DNA from: Xenorhabdus griffiniae | Lineage (GTDB): Bacteria; Pseudomonadota; Gammaproteobacteria; Enterobacterales; Enterobacteriaceae | Direction: 5' to 3' | NCBI RefSeq assembly: GCF_015163655.1 | Contig: NZ_JADEUF010000037.1 | Coordinates: forward strand, 1 to 32,768 | DNA length: 32,768 nt | Shown: piece after piece, positions 8,070 through 19,691 of the stretch | Numbering within the stretch: position 1 is the first letter of the stretch | How the letters are laid out: every line of letters begins with the position of its first letter | The notes under the pieces: generated by a model | Told to the model about the DNA's origin: nothing | The model's database searches: none | What the model saw: only the letters and a program-made list of their open reading frames with translations | Made by a program: the position numbers and the translations under genes

Positions 8070-9989
8070 TTGAGTGACATGGCGAAAAACCTGATTCTCT
8101 GGTTAGTCATCGCAGTTGTCTTGATGTTATTGTTCCAGAGTTTTGGTCCCGGCGACTCCAGTGGTCGTAGGGTTGATTACTCTAATTTCATCAATGAGAT
8201 ATCGCAGAATCAAGTAAGCGAAGTACGTATTTCGGGTCGTGACATTGATTTCACTAAGAAAGACAACAGTGGAAAATACAGCACTTATATGCCAATTCAG
8301 GATGAAAAGTTGCTGGATACCCTACTCAATAAGCAGGTAAAAGTTGTTGGTGAACCACCAGAACAGCAAGGCCTGTTGGCGACCCTCTTTATTTCATGGT
8401 TCCCAATGTTACTGCTCATTGGCGTCTGGATCTTCTTTATGCGCCAAATGCAAGGCGGTGGCGGTAAAGGGGCGATGTCTTTTGGTAAAAGCAAAGCCCG
8501 TATGTTGACGGAAGATCAGATCAAAACCACGTTTGCCGACGTTGCGGGTTGTGATGAAGCAAAAGAAGAAGTGGGCGAATTGGTTGAGTATCTGCGTGAA
8601 CCAGGCCGTTTCCAAAAACTGGGTGGTAAGATCCCGAAAGGCATCCTGATGGTTGGTCCTCCAGGTACGGGTAAGACATTGCTGGCGAAAGCTATTGCTG
8701 GCGAAGCGAAAGTCCCTTTCTTCACCATCTCTGGTTCTGATTTTGTTGAAATGTTCGTTGGTGTTGGTGCTTCCCGTGTTCGTGATATGTTTGAACAGGC
8801 GAAAAAAGCTGCGCCATGCATTATCTTTATTGACGAAATTGATGCAGTAGGTCGTCAGCGTGGTGCTGGTTTGGGTGGTGGACATGATGAACGTGAACAG
8901 ACACTGAACCAAATGCTGGTTGAGATGGATGGTTTTGAAGGTAACGAAGGCATTATTGTTATCGCAGCGACTAACCGTCCTGATGTTCTCGATCCAGCTT
9001 TGTTACGCCCTGGCCGTTTTGACCGTCAGGTCGTTGTTGGTCTGCCGGATGTTCGTGGCCGTGAGCAAATCCTGAAAGTTCATATGCGCCGCATTCCGCT
9101 GGATACTGATATTGATGCATCGGTCATTGCACGTGGTACACCCGGTTTCTCTGGCGCAGATTTGGCAAACCTTGTGAATGAAGCTGCCTTGTTTGCCGCT
9201 CGTGGTAACAAGCGTGTTGTTTCTATGGTTGAGTTCGAAAAAGCCAAAGATAAGATCATGATGGGTGCAGAGCGTCGTTCAATGGTTATGACGGAGGAAC
9301 AGAAAGAAGCCACGGCATACCATGAAGCAGGGCATGCTATTATTGGTCGCTTAGTTCCAGAACACGATCCTGTGCATAAAGTGACGATTATTCCGCGTGG
9401 CCGTGCGTTGGGTGTGACGTTCTTCTTACCTGAAGGCGATCAGATCAGTGCGAGTCGCCAGAAGTTGGAAAGCCAAATTTCAACTCTATACGGTGGCCGA
9501 TTAGCGGAAGAAATTATCTATGGTGTAGATAATGTTTCTACTGGTGCATCCAACGATATTAAAGTGGCGACCTCTATTGCGCGTAACATGGTGACACAGT
9601 GGGGCTTTTCAGAAAAACTGGGGCCGTTGCTGTATGCGGAAGAAGAGGGGGAAGTTTTCCTCGGTCGTTCGGTTGCTAAGGCAAAACATATGTCTGAAGA
9701 TACCGCACGTTTAATCGATCAGGAAGTGAAGGCTATCATCGATCGTAACTATGTACGTGCTCGTCAGATTCTGATGGATAATCTGGACATTCTTCATTCA
9801 ATGAAAGATGCACTGATGAAGTATGAAACTATTGATGCTCCACAGATTGATGATCTGATGAATCGTACAACAGTACGTCCACCAGCAGGCTGGGAAGGTG
9901 ATAAAAATGGCGGTAATAGCAATAACCGTCATAACACGCCATCTCCGCAGCAAACTTCAAAGCCTGCGGATGGTAATCCAACCGCATAA
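8070..9989 (+). CDS. ftsH: ATP-dependent zinc metalloprotease FtsH (UUG start)
   Basis: FtsH is the essential inner-membrane AAA+ protease; in E. coli it degrades LpxC, sigma-32 and unassembled membrane proteins. Two membrane segments (about 7-25 and 105-124) flank a periplasmic domain. The AAA module has Walker A GPPGTGKT (196-203), Walker [10 protein letters not shown] (about 251-259) and the second region of homology near 301-319. The zinc site HEAGH is at 418-422. It has 639 residues counting from TTG at 8070, which has GAGG 8 nt upstream; the ATG at 8079 is 17 nt from it, so UUG is better supported. The C-terminal 40 residues are Asn/Pro/Ser-rich and poorly conserved, as usual. Confidence 0.97.
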   Translation: MSDMAKNLILWLVIAVVLMLLFQSFGPGDSSGRRVDYSNFINEISQNQVSEVRISGRDIDFTKKDNSGKYSTYMPIQDEKLLDTLLNKQVKVVGEPPEQQGLLATLFISWFPMLLLIGVWIFFMRQMQGGGGKGAMSFGKSKARMLTEDQIKTTFADVAGCDEAKEEVGELVEYLREPGRFQKLGGKIPKGILMVGPPGTGKTLLAKAIAGEAKVPFFTISGSDFVEMFVGVGASRVRDMFEQAKKAAPCIIFIDEIDAVGRQRGAGLGGGHDEREQTLNQMLVEMDGFEGNEGIIVIAATNRPDVLDPALLRPGRFDRQVVVGLPDVRGREQILKVHMRRIPLDTDIDASVIARGTPGFSGADLANLVNEAALFAARGNKRVVSMVEFEKAKDKIMMGAERRSMVMTEEQKEATAYHEAGHAIIGRLVPEHDPVHKVTIIPRGRALGVTFFLPEGDQISASRQKLESQISTLYGGRLAEEIIYGVDNVSTGASNDIKVATSIARNMVTQWGFSEKLGPLLYAEEEGEVFLGRSVAKAKHMSEDTARLIDQEVKAIIDRNYVRARQILMDNLDILHSMKDALMKYETIDAPQIDDLMNRTTVRPPAGWEGDKNGGNSNNRHNTPSPQQTSKPADGNPTA

Positions 9990-10010
9990 CGTGGCTAACA
10001 ATCTTGTATT

Positions 10011-10036
10011 AAACCCCAGGCTTGTCCTGGGGTTTT
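10011..10036 (+). terminator. Terminator or attenuator between ftsH and folP
   Basis: AAACCCCAGG (10011-10020) pairs perfectly with CCTGGGGTTT (10026-10035) around a 5-nt loop. Only four T residues follow, and folP starts 20 nt later, so partial readthrough into folP is likely. Confidence 0.75.
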
Positions 10037-10055
10037 GACATTAAGGCACTTAGCG

Positions 10056-10892
10056 ATGAAACTCACAGCCAGAGGCAGCGTCCTCGATCTTTCCTGCCCA
10101 CAAGTGATGGGAATTTTAAACGTTACCCCTGATTCCTTCTCTGACGGTGGAACCCATAATACTTTTAACGCAGCATTAGAGCATGCAGCCAGGATGATCA
10201 AAGAAGGGGCAACTATTATTGATGTGGGAGGCGAGTCGACTCGTCCCGGAGCAAATGAGGTAAGTGAACAGGAAGAATTGGATCGTGTTATTCCAGTGAT
10301 TGAGACGCTGGTACAACGATTTGATACCTGGATCTCTGTCGATACTTCAAAAGCTGTTGTTATGCGGGAATCAGCCAAGGCGGGAGCGCATATTATCAAT
10401 GACGTCCGTGCATTGCAGGAACCTGGAGCACTTGATGCGGCAGCCCAAAGTGGTTTGCCGATTTGTCTGATGCATATGCAGGGGCAACCTCGCACAATGC
10501 AAGCAGAACCTCACTATGAAGATGTTGTCTCGGAAGTAAAAACCTTCCTGATACAGCAAATTGAGCGCTGTGTTGCGGCGGGTATCGCAAAAAACAACCT
10601 GATCCTTGATCCTGGCTTCGGTTTTGGTAAGAACTTATCGCATAATTATCAGTTATTGGCTCATTTGCAAGAATTCCATCATTTGGGATTACCTATTCTG
10701 GCGGGGATGTCACGTAAATCCATGATTGGCCAACTACTTGATGTACCACCGCAGGAGCGTGTGGCAGGAAGTGTTGCCTGTGCTGTGATTGCAGCCATGA
10801 AAGGTGCTCAGATTATCCGTGTGCACGATGTAAAAGAAACCGTTCAGGCAATGCAAGTCGTTCACACAACGCTGTCTGCCAATAATACCTGA
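10056..10892 (+). CDS. folP: Dihydropteroate synthase
   Basis: FolP condenses p-aminobenzoate with dihydropterin pyrophosphate in folate synthesis and is the sulfonamide target. It has 278 residues (282 in E. coli). The conserved NVTPDSFSDGG loop starts at residue 22, DVGGESTRPG (about 56-65) contains Ser61-Thr62-Arg63-Pro64, and GMSRKSMIG carries the lysine and serine of the pABA/phosphate site. No resistance-type insertion after the second loop is visible. The ATG at 10056 is preceded by AAGG; seven upstream codons from a TTG overlap the terminator arm and are rejected. Transcription probably continues from ftsH. Confidence 0.96.
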   Translation: MKLTARGSVLDLSCPQVMGILNVTPDSFSDGGTHNTFNAALEHAARMIKEGATIIDVGGESTRPGANEVSEQEELDRVIPVIETLVQRFDTWISVDTSKAVVMRESAKAGAHIINDVRALQEPGALDAAAQSGLPICLMHMQGQPRTMQAEPHYEDVVSEVKTFLIQQIERCVAAGIAKNNLILDPGFGFGKNLSHNYQLLAHLQEFHHLGLPILAGMSRKSMIGQLLDVPPQERVAGSVACAVIAAMKGAQIIRVHDVKETVQAMQVVHTTLSANNT

Positions 10893-10911
10893 CGACATAC
10901 GGTATCTGAAA

Positions 10912-10958
10912 AGAATACATGTTCATAGAATACAGAGTTTGTAGAATACATCGTTTGT
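10912..10958 (+). repeat. Three short direct repeats between folP and glmM
   Basis: AGAATACA occurs at 10912, 10927 and 10943, with spacings of 15 and 16 nt. The second and third units agree at 14 of 16 positions (AGAATACAnnGTTTGT). The repeats lie in the spacer before glmM and do not form a palindrome. They could be a regulator site or replication slippage. Confidence 0.5.
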
Positions 10959-11025
10959 AAAGAACATGGTGTCAGCAAAAAACGCTGAGAGTAAAAGATT
11001 CGTTCAGCAAAGGAAAAATAAATTT

Positions 11026-12363
11026 ATGAGTAACCGTAAATATTTTGGTACTGACGGTATCCGTGGCAGAGTGGGAAATACCCCAATTACTCCTGATTTT
11101 GTACTGAAACTTGGTTGGGCTGCGGGAAAAGTGCTGGCGCGTCATGGTTCTCGAAAAATCATCATTGGTAAAGATACCCGAATCTCAGGTTATATGTTGG
11201 AATCTGCCCTCGAAGCTGGATTGGCGGCTGCGGGATTATCGGCATCCTTTACTGGCCCAATGCCCACTCCTGCGGTGGCATATCTGACACGTACTTTTCG
11301 TGCAGAAGCTGGCATTGTTATTTCTGCTTCCCACAACCCTTACTATGATAACGGCATTAAATTTTTCTCCATTGACGGGACTAAATTACCGGATGATGTT
11401 GAAGAAGCGATTGAAGCAGAAATGGAAAAACCGCTAACTTGTGTGGAATCTGCTGAGTTAGGGCGAGCAAATCGGATAGTTGATGCTGCGGGTCGTTACA
11501 TTGAGTTTTGTAAAGGGACATTCCCCAGTGAACAAAGTTTAAATGGGTTGAAAGTTGTTTTGGATTGCGCCAATGGTGCGACCTACCATATTGCCCCGAA
11601 TGTGCTCAGAGAGCTGGGAGCGGAGGTGATTACCATTGGTTGTGAGCCAAATGGTATCAACATCAATGAAGAATGTGGTGCAACAGATGTTCGTTTATTG
11701 CAACAGCGCGTATTGGAAGAACAGGCGCACGTTGGGCTGGCATTTGATGGCGACGGTGACCGTATCATCATGGTTGATCATCTGGGGCAAAAAGTTGATG
11801 GCGATCAGATCCTTTATATCATTGCACGTGAAGCATTGAGACAAGGTCAGCTACGTGGTGGTGCAGTGGGTACGTTGATGAGCAATATGGGGCTGGAGTT
11901 GGCATTGAAACAGCTTGGCATTCCATTTGAACGTGCGAAAGTTGGCGACCGCTATGTGCTGGAAAAATTGCAGGAAAAAGGCTGGCGTCTGGGTGCTGAA
12001 AATTCAGGCCATGTGATTTTGCTAGACAAAACCACAACAGGAGATGGCATTGTTGCTGGATTGCAAGTCTTGAGTGCAATGGTACGCAATAATATGAGCC
12101 TGCATGATTTGTGCAGTGGCATGAAACTTCTGCCACAAATTTTGGTTAACGTTCGCTTTGCTGGTAATGCCGATCCTCTGCAATCAGAATCAGTGCTTGA
12201 AACCGTAAAATCAGTTGAGACTGAATTAAATGGCCGTGGTCGTGTGCTGCTGCGTAAATCAGGTACAGAACCATTGATTCGTGTCATGGTGGAAGGTGAA
12301 GATGAAGAGCAAGTCACAGCATTAGCGCATCGTATTGCTGATGCTGTGAAAAAAATCGGTTGA
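11026..12363 (+). CDS. glmM: Phosphoglucosamine mutase
   Basis: GlmM interconverts glucosamine-6-phosphate and glucosamine-1-phosphate, the second step to UDP-GlcNAc for peptidoglycan and LPS. It has 445 residues, the same as E. coli. The phosphoserine Ser102 lies in [12 protein letters not shown], the metal-binding DGDGDR is near 241-246, and the phosphate-binding [12 protein letters not shown] lies near the C-terminus. The start at 11026 ([14 protein letters not shown]) has AGGAAA upstream; a further in-frame ATG at 10966 would add 20 non-conserved residues. It follows folP, as in E. coli, where both belong to one cluster. Confidence 0.97.
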   Translation: MSNRKYFGTDGIRGRVGNTPITPDFVLKLGWAAGKVLARHGSRKIIIGKDTRISGYMLESALEAGLAAAGLSASFTGPMPTPAVAYLTRTFRAEAGIVISASHNPYYDNGIKFFSIDGTKLPDDVEEAIEAEMEKPLTCVESAELGRANRIVDAAGRYIEFCKGTFPSEQSLNGLKVVLDCANGATYHIAPNVLRELGAEVITIGCEPNGININEECGATDVRLLQQRVLEEQAHVGLAFDGDGDRIIMVDHLGQKVDGDQILYIIAREALRQGQLRGGAVGTLMSNMGLELALKQLGIPFERAKVGDRYVLEKLQEKGWRLGAENSGHVILLDKTTTGDGIVAGLQVLSAMVRNNMSLHDLCSGMKLLPQILVNVRFAGNADPLQSESVLETVKSVETELNGRGRVLLRKSGTEPLIRVMVEGEDEEQVTALAHRIADAVKKIG

Positions 12364-12440
12364 TTTGTTGATTTTTTACTCGAACAGCGCCAGGATTTAA
12401 AATTAATCTTGCGTGTCTGATACGCTTTGGTTAGTATTCA

Positions 12441-12483
12441 CACCCGCTCAATAAGTTAATTTTTCTAATTTTGTGAGCGGGTG
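12441..12483 (+). other. Stem-loop upstream of secG
   Basis: CACCCGCTCA (12441-12450) and TGAGCGGGTG (12474-12483) form a perfect 10-bp GC-rich stem with a 23-nt AT-rich loop. There is no T-run after it, so it is not an ordinary terminator. It lies 60 nt upstream of the secG start and may be a 3' end stabiliser for glmM mRNA or a leader structure for secG. Confidence 0.45.
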
Positions 12484-12542
12484 ATGCAACGTAAGGTCGC
12501 TATGAAATTGTGGTAAATACCACGAGGAAACGGGTACAACAT

Positions 12543-12881
12543 ATGTATGAAGCTCTTTTAGGTATATTCTTGCTGGTTGGTATCGGGCTAATCGCTCTGG
12601 TTCTGCTACAGCAGGGTAAAGGTGCTGATATGGGTGCTTCTTTCGGCGCGGGTGCATCTAACACGCTATTTGGTTCATCGGGTTCCGGTAATTTTATGAC
12701 CCGCATGACGGCAGTTTTTGCTACGTTGTTCATTGTTATCAGTCTGATTCTCGGTAATATGACCAGTAACAAAACGAGTTCTGGCAGCAAATGGGATAAC
12801 CTTGCTGATCCTGTGAAAGTTGAAAAACAGGCAGAAGTTCCGGTAACGCCAGCAAAACCAAATAGTGATATCCCACAGTAA
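12543..12881 (+). CDS. secG: Preprotein translocase subunit SecG
   Basis: SecG is the small inner-membrane subunit of SecYEG and helps SecA-driven protein export. It has 112 residues (110 in E. coli). Two membrane segments (about 1-20 and 52-72) flank the conserved cytoplasmic loop LLQQGKGADMGASFGAGASNTLFGSSGSGNF in two joined pieces, and the tail is polar. The conserved N-terminus MYEALL fixes the start at 12543; GAGGAAA is 12 nt upstream, slightly far. The gene is followed by tRNA-Leu after 85 nt, with no terminator between, so readthrough into the tRNA is possible. Confidence 0.96.
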   Translation: MYEALLGIFLLVGIGLIALVLLQQGKGADMGASFGAGASNTLFGSSGSGNFMTRMTAVFATLFIVISLILGNMTSNKTSSGSKWDNLADPVKVEKQAEVPVTPAKPNSDIPQ

Positions 12882-12966
12882 CATTCAGTAACAGAATTGA
12901 AATAGGGTTGTTGGTTTTAATAATGAGTTTAGATAACCATTAAAATAACAAGCCTATAAAATCAGT

Positions 12967-13056
12967 GCCGAGGTGGTGAAATTGGTATACACGCTACCTT
13001 GAGGTGGTAGTGCCTAAACAACGGGCGTACGGGTTCAAGTCCCGTCCTCGGCACCA
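12967..13056 (+). tRNA. leuU: tRNA-Leu (anticodon GAG)
   Basis: The cloverleaf is complete: acceptor GCCGAGG (12967-12973) pairs with CCTCGGC (13046-13052), discriminator A at 13053 and an encoded CCA at 13054-13056. The anticodon stem CTACC/GGTAG encloses TTGAGGT with GAG at 13001-13003. The long variable arm is typical of class II tRNA-Leu and slightly longer than in E. coli leuU. The T-arm contains GGTTCAAGTCC. Confidence 0.97.
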
Positions 13057-13114
13057 TTAATCTAGAAACTTGCGTTTTTAGTATTATCAGCGTAAGATTT
13101 GCCACGTTTTCGAA

Positions 13115-13191
<77 letters not shown>

Positions 13192-13257
13192 CTTCTTAAC
13201 AACCTGTATCTTTTCAACAGAAATAATTCAGCAACTATTGAGATATCGATCCCTGAT

Positions 13258-13286
13258 TTGACAGGTTGCTTTGAAAGGTATAGAAA
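13258..13286 (+). promoter_or_regulatory. Promoter for rimP-nusA-infB downstream of metY
   Basis: A perfect -35 TTGACA (13258-13263) is followed after 17 nt by TAGAAA (13281-13286); TATAGA at 13279 with a 15-nt spacer is an alternative. An 8-bp inverted repeat, CAACCTGT (13200-13207) and ACAGGTTG (13261-13268), overlaps the -35 element and could be an operator. E. coli also has an internal nusA-operon promoter between metY and rimP. Confidence 0.6.
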
Positions 13287-13331
13287 AGAAGTAGGTTGAG
13301 ACCGCTGGCAGTAAATAGGGTCCAGTTGCAT

Positions 13332-13356
13332 AAAGCCCCGAGTATCGGGGTTTTTT
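13332..13356 (+). terminator. First terminator/attenuator before rimP
   Basis: CCCCGA (13336-13341) and TCGGGG (13345-13350) form a stem with a 3-nt loop, flanked by A and T runs; six T residues end it. It lies downstream of the metY-proximal promoter, so it can attenuate the nusA operon as well as end tRNA transcripts. Confidence 0.85.
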
Positions 13357-13378
13357 GTTATTTGACAGCAGAACTACT

Positions 13379-13400
13379 GGGCTAATATAGCCCTTTTTTT
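13379..13400 (+). terminator. Second terminator/attenuator before rimP
   Basis: GGGCTA (13379-13384) and TAGCCC (13388-13393) with an ATA loop are followed by seven T residues. The hairpin ends 17 nt before the inferred rimP start, so operon expression must read through it. E. coli has a similar double-hairpin arrangement between metY and rimP. Confidence 0.85.
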
Positions 13401-13417
13401 ATGTCTTGGGGGTGGGC

Positions 13418-13870
13418 TTGTCCACATTAGAGCAAAAATTAACAGAGATAATTTCAGCACCAGTTGAAGCTTTGGGTTTTGAATTAGTTGGCCTGGAGTT
13501 TATTCGCGCTCGCGTATCAACGCTGCGGGTCTATATCGATAGTGAGGAGGGTATCACTGTTGATAATTGTGCTGATGTTAGCCACCAGGTCAGTGCAGTG
13601 CTTGATGTTGAAGATCCTATTCCAGGGCTTTATAACCTGGAAATATCTTCACCAGGGCTTGAACGTCCACTGTTTAAGGCTGAACATTACCAGCGCTTTA
13701 TTGGTGAAGATGTCAGTTTGGTTTTACGCATGGCAATGCAGAACCGTCGCAAATGGCAAGGTATCATCAAGTCAGTTGATGGTGAAATGATTACGGTTAC
13801 GGTGGATGGAAAAGACGAAGTGTTCGCACTGAGCAACATCCAGAAAGCGAACCTGGTACCCCACTTTTAA
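13418..13870 (+). CDS. rimP: Ribosome maturation factor RimP (UUG start)
   Basis: RimP binds the 30S subunit during assembly, helping S12 and nearby proteins join. From TTG at 13418 it has 150 residues, the E. coli length, and begins [16 protein letters not shown] run at 13408-13412 is an ideal ribosome-binding site for that TTG; in-frame TTG at 13406 and GTG at 13412 lie within or before it and are rejected. Family motifs include [30 protein letters not shown]-like residues and a C-terminal Sm-like domain ending [14 protein letters not shown]. It is the first gene of rimP-nusA-infB. Confidence 0.96.
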   Translation: MSTLEQKLTEIISAPVEALGFELVGLEFIRARVSTLRVYIDSEEGITVDNCADVSHQVSAVLDVEDPIPGLYNLEISSPGLERPLFKAEHYQRFIGEDVSLVLRMAMQNRRKWQGIIKSVDGEMITVTVDGKDEVFALSNIQKANLVPHF

Positions 13871-15400
<1,530 letters not shown>

Positions 15401-15425
15401 ATAAACTGTAGCAGGAAGGAACAGA

Positions 15426-18194
15426 ATGACAGAGGTAACCGTAAAAATACTGGCAGAAGAGATCCAGACATCGGTGGAACGTCTAATCCAGCAATTTGCT
15501 GATGCTGGCATTCAGAAAACCGCAACTGACTCTGTTTCCCAGAAAGAAAAAGAAGCTTTGCTGGCCCACCTGAACCGCGAACAAGGCGGTTCTGGCGGTC
15601 AGCCAGGTAAATTGACACTACAGCGTAAAACGCGCAGTACACTGAACGTTCCTGGCACCGGTGGCAAAAGTAAATCGGTAGCGATTGAAGTCCGCAAAAA
15701 ACGCACATATGTAAACCGCGATGCCATTGAACAGGCTAAAGCGGAAGAGCAGGCAAAGCGTGAAGCGGAAGAGCAGGCTCGGCGCGAGGCAGAAGAGAAG
15801 GCGCGGCTTGAAGCTGAAGCGAAAAAACTCGCGGAAGAGCAAGCTAAACGTGAAGCTGAAGAAAAGGCAAAACGTGAAGCGGAAGAGAGCGCTCGACGTG
15901 AAGCAGAAGAAAAAGCCAAACGTGAAGAGGCTAAACTGTCTCAGCGTGAGGCGGCGGAAAAAGAAAAAGTGACTAAGCAACATACCGAAAACAATCAAAA
16001 ATCAGTTCAGAATCATTCTGCCGCGCTAAATGAAAAAGCGCGTCGTGAGGCTGAAGCTGCAACTTTAAAACGTAAAGCTGAAGAAGAAATGCGCCGTAAG
16101 GTGGAAGAGGAAGCGAAACGTGTTGCAGAAGAAGCGCGTCGAATGGCAGAGGAAAACCAAGACAAATGGTCTTATGACTCTGATAACAGTGACAATAGTG
16201 ACTACCACATAACCACTTCCCGCTATGCCCGTGATGCGGAAGATGAAAATGACGCCAAAGTAGAAGGCGATCGTCGTTCCCGCTCCCGCGGCGGTAAATC
16301 CCGCCAGAAGAAGAATAATAAACATTCTGAATCGAAAGCTGATCGCGAAGAAGCTCGTGCTGTGGGTCGTACCAAAGGTAAGCAACGTAAGCCTAGTGCT
16401 TTACAACAGAGTTTCACGAAACCTGTTGCTGCGGTTAACCGCGACGTTGTGATTGGTGAGACAATTACTGTTGCCGAACTGGCTAACAAAATGGCCGTTA
16501 AAGGTGCTCAGGTCATTAAGACCATGATGAACATGGGCGCAATGGTCACCATCAACCAAGTGATCGACCAAGAAACCGCGCAACTGGTTGCCGAAGAAAT
16601 GGGGCACAAAGTTATCCTGCGTCGTGAAAACGAACTGGAAGAAGCGCTGATGAGCGATCGTGATACGGGTGAGACACAGGCGGAACCTCGTGCGCCAGTT
16701 GTGACCATCATGGGACACGTTGACCACGGTAAAACTTCTCTGTTGGACTATATCCGTTCCACTAAAGTGGCGTCTGGTGAGGCAGGTGGTATTACCCAGC
16801 ACATTGGTGCGTATCATGTGAAAACTGAAAAAGGCATGATCACTTTCCTGGATACCCCAGGCCATGCTGCGTTTACCTCCATGCGTGCACGTGGTGCAAA
16901 AGCAACAGATATCGTTGTTCTGGTTGTCGCAGCGGATGATGGTGTGATGCCACAGACCGTAGAAGCTATCCAGCATGCTAAAGCGGCCAACGTACCTGTT
17001 GTTGTTGCTGTGAACAAGATTGATAAACCAGAAGCTGATCCGGATCGCGTGAAGAATGAATTGTCGCAATACGGCATCATTTCAGAAGAGTGGGGCGGTG
17101 AAAACCAGTTCATCAATGTATCTGCTAAAGCTGGTATTGGTATCGATGAGTTGTTGGAAGCCATTTTGCTTCAATCTGAAGTGCTTGAACTGAAAGCGGT
17201 ACGCACTGGTATGGCGAATGGTGTGGTCATTGAATCCTTCCTGGATAAAGGCCGCGGCCCAGTTGCAACCATTCTGGTTCAATCTGGTACGCTGAACAAA
17301 GGCGATATCGTTCTGTGTGGCTTCGAGTATGGCCGTATCCGTGCGATGCGCAACGAGCTTGGCCGTGAAGTGACCTCGGCTGGCCCATCTATCCCAGTGG
17401 AAATTTTGGGGCTGTCCAATGTGCCATCTGCGGGTGATGAAGCAACTGTTGTTCGTGATGAGAAAAAAGCGCGTGAGGTGGCCTTGTATCGTCAGGGTAA
17501 ATTCCGCGAAGTGAAAATAGCTCGTCAGCATAAAGCTAAGCTGGAAAACATCTTCGCTAACTTAGAAGAAGGCAAGGTATCTGAACTGAACATTGTTCTG
17601 AAAACGGATGTTCAAGGTACATGTGAAGCAATCAGTGATTCACTGCTGAAATTGTCTACTGATGAAGTTAAAGTGAAAATCATCGGTTCTGGTGTGGGTG
17701 GTATCACTGAAACTGATGCGACACTGGCAGCGGCATCTGAAGCAATTATTCTGGGCTTTAACGTTCGTGCTGATGCTTCTGCACGCCGCATCATTGAAAA
17801 CGAAAACCTGGATCTGCGTTACTATTCCGTTATCTATAACCTGATTGATGAGATCAAACAGGCGATGAGCGGTATGCTGGCACCAGAATACAAACAGCAG
17901 ATCATGGGTCTTGCCGAAGTCCGTGATGTATTTAAGTCACCGAAATTTGGTGCGATTGCGGGTTGTATGGTGACAGAAGGTTCCATCAAGCGTAATAATC
18001 CGATCCGCGTACTGCGTGATAACGTTGTTATTTACGAAGGTGAGTTGGAATCCTTACGTCGCTTTAAGGATGACGTTAACGAAGTCCGTAATGGTATGGA
18101 ATGTGGTATCGGTGTGAAGAACTACAATGATGTTCGCGTTGGTGACATGATTGAAGTCTTTGAAGTGATTGAAATTAAACGCTCCATCGATTAA
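15426..18194 (+). CDS. infB: Translation initiation factor IF-2
   Basis: IF2 is the GTPase that brings initiator tRNA to the ribosome and promotes subunit joining. It has 922 residues (890 in E. coli). The N-terminal IF2N subdomain ([20 protein letters not shown], in family consensus) is followed by a long charged Ala/Glu/Arg/Lys linker (about 100-245) built of degenerate REAEE units, then a basic segment, a second IF2N-like domain (about 345-400) and the G domain with GHVDHGKT at 430-437, DTPGH and NKID. Domains II-IV and the fMet-tRNA-binding C2 follow. The linker accounts for the extra length. Internal starts giving shorter isoforms, as in E. coli, are plausible but not identifiable here. 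Confidence 0.98.
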   Translation: MTEVTVKILAEEIQTSVERLIQQFADAGIQKTATDSVSQKEKEALLAHLNREQGGSGGQPGKLTLQRKTRSTLNVPGTGGKSKSVAIEVRKKRTYVNRDAIEQAKAEEQAKREAEEQARREAEEKARLEAEAKKLAEEQAKREAEEKAKREAEESARREAEEKAKREEAKLSQREAAEKEKVTKQHTENNQKSVQNHSAALNEKARREAEAATLKRKAEEEMRRKVEEEAKRVAEEARRMAEENQDKWSYDSDNSDNSDYHITTSRYARDAEDENDAKVEGDRRSRSRGGKSRQKKNNKHSESKADREEARAVGRTKGKQRKPSALQQSFTKPVAAVNRDVVIGETITVAELANKMAVKGAQVIKTMMNMGAMVTINQVIDQETAQLVAEEMGHKVILRRENELEEALMSDRDTGETQAEPRAPVVTIMGHVDHGKTSLLDYIRSTKVASGEAGGITQHIGAYHVKTEKGMITFLDTPGHAAFTSMRARGAKATDIVVLVVAADDGVMPQTVEAIQHAKAANVPVVVAVNKIDKPEADPDRVKNELSQYGIISEEWGGENQFINVSAKAGIGIDELLEAILLQSEVLELKAVRTGMANGVVIESFLDKGRGPVATILVQSGTLNKGDIVLCGFEYGRIRAMRNELGREVTSAGPSIPVEILGLSNVPSAGDEATVVRDEKKAREVALYRQGKFREVKIARQHKAKLENIFANLEEGKVSELNIVLKTDVQGTCEAISDSLLKLSTDEVKVKIIGSGVGGITETDATLAAASEAIILGFNVRADASARRIIENENLDLRYYSVIYNLIDEIKQAMSGMLAPEYKQQIMGLAEVRDVFKSPKFGAIAGCMVTEGSIKRNNPIRVLRDNVVIYEGELESLRRFKDDVNEVRNGMECGIGVKNYNDVRVGDMIEVFEVIEIKRSID

Positions 18195-18226
18195 TACCAT
18201 TATTTATTAATAGATTCATTCCATTC

Positions 18227-18249
18227 TTGGGGGGCTTCATGCCCCCCAA
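18227..18249 (+). other. GC-rich hairpin between infB and rbfA without a T-run
   Basis: TTGGGGGGC (18227-18235) and GCCCCCCAA (18241-18249) form a perfect 9-bp stem with a TTCAT loop. It is followed by AATGTCAGG and not by T residues, so it should not terminate. It ends 6 nt before the rbfA Shine-Dalgarno AGGAG (18256-18260) and could affect mRNA processing, stability or rbfA translation. Confidence 0.55.
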
Positions 18250-18268
18250 AATGTCAGGAGATATAACA

Positions 18269-18679
18269 ATGGCAAGAGAATTTAGTCGTACTCAGCGCGT
18301 TGCACAGGAAATGCAAAAAGAAATTGCCATCATTTTACAGCGTGAAATCAAAGATCCCCGTATTGGAATGGCGACAGTCTCTGGTGTTGAGGTTTCTCGC
18401 GATCTGGCTTATGCCAAAGTATTTGTTACCTTTCTGAATGTGCTGGTGGATGGGCATGATTCCGAGATGGTTAAAGAAGGTATCAAGGCATTGAACGAAG
18501 CCTCTGGTTTTATTCGTTCCCTGCTGGGTAAAGCGATGCGCCTGCGTATCATTCCTGAACTGACATTCTCTTATGACAGTTCTTTGGTGGAAGGGATGCG
18601 GATGTCGAATTTGGTTAGTAACGTCGTTAAAAACGATGAGAAGCGTCGCGCATCTGCGGATCACAATGAGGAAAAATGA
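18269..18679 (+). CDS. rbfA: 30S ribosome-binding factor RbfA
   Basis: RbfA is a small KH-fold protein that binds pre-30S particles and supports 16S 5'-end maturation and cold adaptation. It has 136 residues (133 in E. coli). [13 protein letters not shown] is the conserved start; it has AGGAG 8 nt upstream, so the 14-codon upstream extension is rejected. [27 protein letters not shown] and [12 protein letters not shown] segments identify the family. The stop codon overlaps the truB start (ATGA), so the two are translationally coupled. Confidence 0.97.
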   Translation: MAREFSRTQRVAQEMQKEIAIILQREIKDPRIGMATVSGVEVSRDLAYAKVFVTFLNVLVDGHDSEMVKEGIKALNEASGFIRSLLGKAMRLRIIPELTFSYDSSLVEGMRMSNLVSNVVKNDEKRRASADHNEEK

Positions 18680-19620
18680 TGGGGCGCCGTCGTAGAGGCC
18701 GTGCTATACACGGTGTACTGTTGCTGGATAAGCCGCAGGATATTTCCTCCAATGATGCGTTACAGAAAGTCAGACGTATTTTCAATGCCAGCAAAGCGGG
18801 CCATACTGGTGCGTTGGATCCATTAGCGACAGGCATGTTGCCGATTTGTCTGGGGGAAGCGACTAAGTTTTCCCAATTCTTGCTGGATTCTGACAAACGT
18901 TATCGTGTGATTGCCCGTTTAGGGCAGCGCACGGATACGTCGGATTCACATGGAACAATCATCAGTGAGCGTGACGTAAAAATCACCGAATCTCAGCTTA
19001 ATGCTGCATTGGAGCAATTCCGTGGTGATACCATGCAGGTTCCTTCCATGTACTCTGCATTGAAACATCAGGGAAAACCGCTATACGAATATGCCCGTCA
19101 GGGAATTGAAGTAGAGCGGGAAGCGCGTCCTATCACTGTTTATGAATTGCAATTCATTCGCTGGGAAGGGAATGAATTGGAATTGGAAATACACTGTTCC
19201 AAGGGAACTTATATTCGTACCATCATTGATGATTTAGGGGAGCTTTTGGGCTGTGGCGCGCATGTCATTTATCTGCGTCGTTTGCAGGTTGCCAACTATC
19301 CCAATCAAAGAATGGTAACGTTGGAACAGTTATATGAGTTAAAACAACAGGCTGAAGATCAAGAAATCGAAGCGTGGGAATTGCTTGATCCATTATTGTT
19401 ACCCATGGATACCGCCGTGGTTCATTTTCCTGTCATTCACTTAACATCTGTCGTTGCGTCGTATTTCAAACAAGGCCAGCCGGTTCGCAGCAAACATAAT
19501 TTGGCTTCAGATGAATGGGTGAGGGTGACCGAAGGAGATGAAAATAAATTCATCGGCATTGCCATGATCGATGATGATGGACTCGTGGCCCCACGCCGTC
19601 TGGTTGTTGAAACGGAATAA
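18676..19620 (+). CDS. truB: tRNA pseudouridine-55 synthase TruB
   Basis: TruB makes pseudouridine 55 in the T-loop of tRNAs and acts as a tRNA chaperone. It has 314 residues, as in E. coli. The catalytic aspartate is Asp48 in [15 protein letters not shown]; other motifs are [36 protein letters not shown] and [16 protein letters not shown], followed by a PUA-like C-terminal part. ATG codons occur at 18676 and 18679; the second has a better distance to GAGGA, whereas the first keeps E. coli numbering. The 18676 ATG overlaps the rbfA stop codon. Confidence 0.96.
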   Translation: MMGRRRRGRAIHGVLLLDKPQDISSNDALQKVRRIFNASKAGHTGALDPLATGMLPICLGEATKFSQFLLDSDKRYRVIARLGQRTDTSDSHGTIISERDVKITESQLNAALEQFRGDTMQVPSMYSALKHQGKPLYEYARQGIEVEREARPITVYELQFIRWEGNELELEIHCSKGTYIRTIIDDLGELLGCGAHVIYLRRLQVANYPNQRMVTLEQLYELKQQAEDQEIEAWELLDPLLLPMDTAVVHFPVIHLTSVVASYFKQGQPVRSKHNLASDEWVRVTEGDENKFIGIAMIDDDGLVAPRRLVVETE

Positions 19621-19691
19621 TGATAGCAATAGACAAGGAATTACAGCAGGTAAATTGAGTCGGGGCGCAGAATGACGGTGATTGTGCTGTC

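Noticed and set aside
10966-11025. 20-codon N-terminal extension of glmM from an upstream ATG
   Set aside because: The extension is not conserved in length or sequence with E. coli GlmM, and a better start with AGGAAA is at 11026.
12951-12966. TATAAA just before tRNA-Leu as its promoter -10
   Set aside because: It lies too close to the mature 5' end and no matching -35 is present; readthrough from secG is more likely.
15720-16160. Repetitive GAAGCGGAAGAG-like DNA in infB considered as a repeat array or CRISPR
   Set aside because: Units are irregular, have no spacers and encode the known charged IF2 linker. No CRISPR array was seen anywhere in the window.
16401-17069. 222-codon open frame antisense to infB
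   Set aside because: Lies opposite the conserved IF2 G domain and has no independent support.
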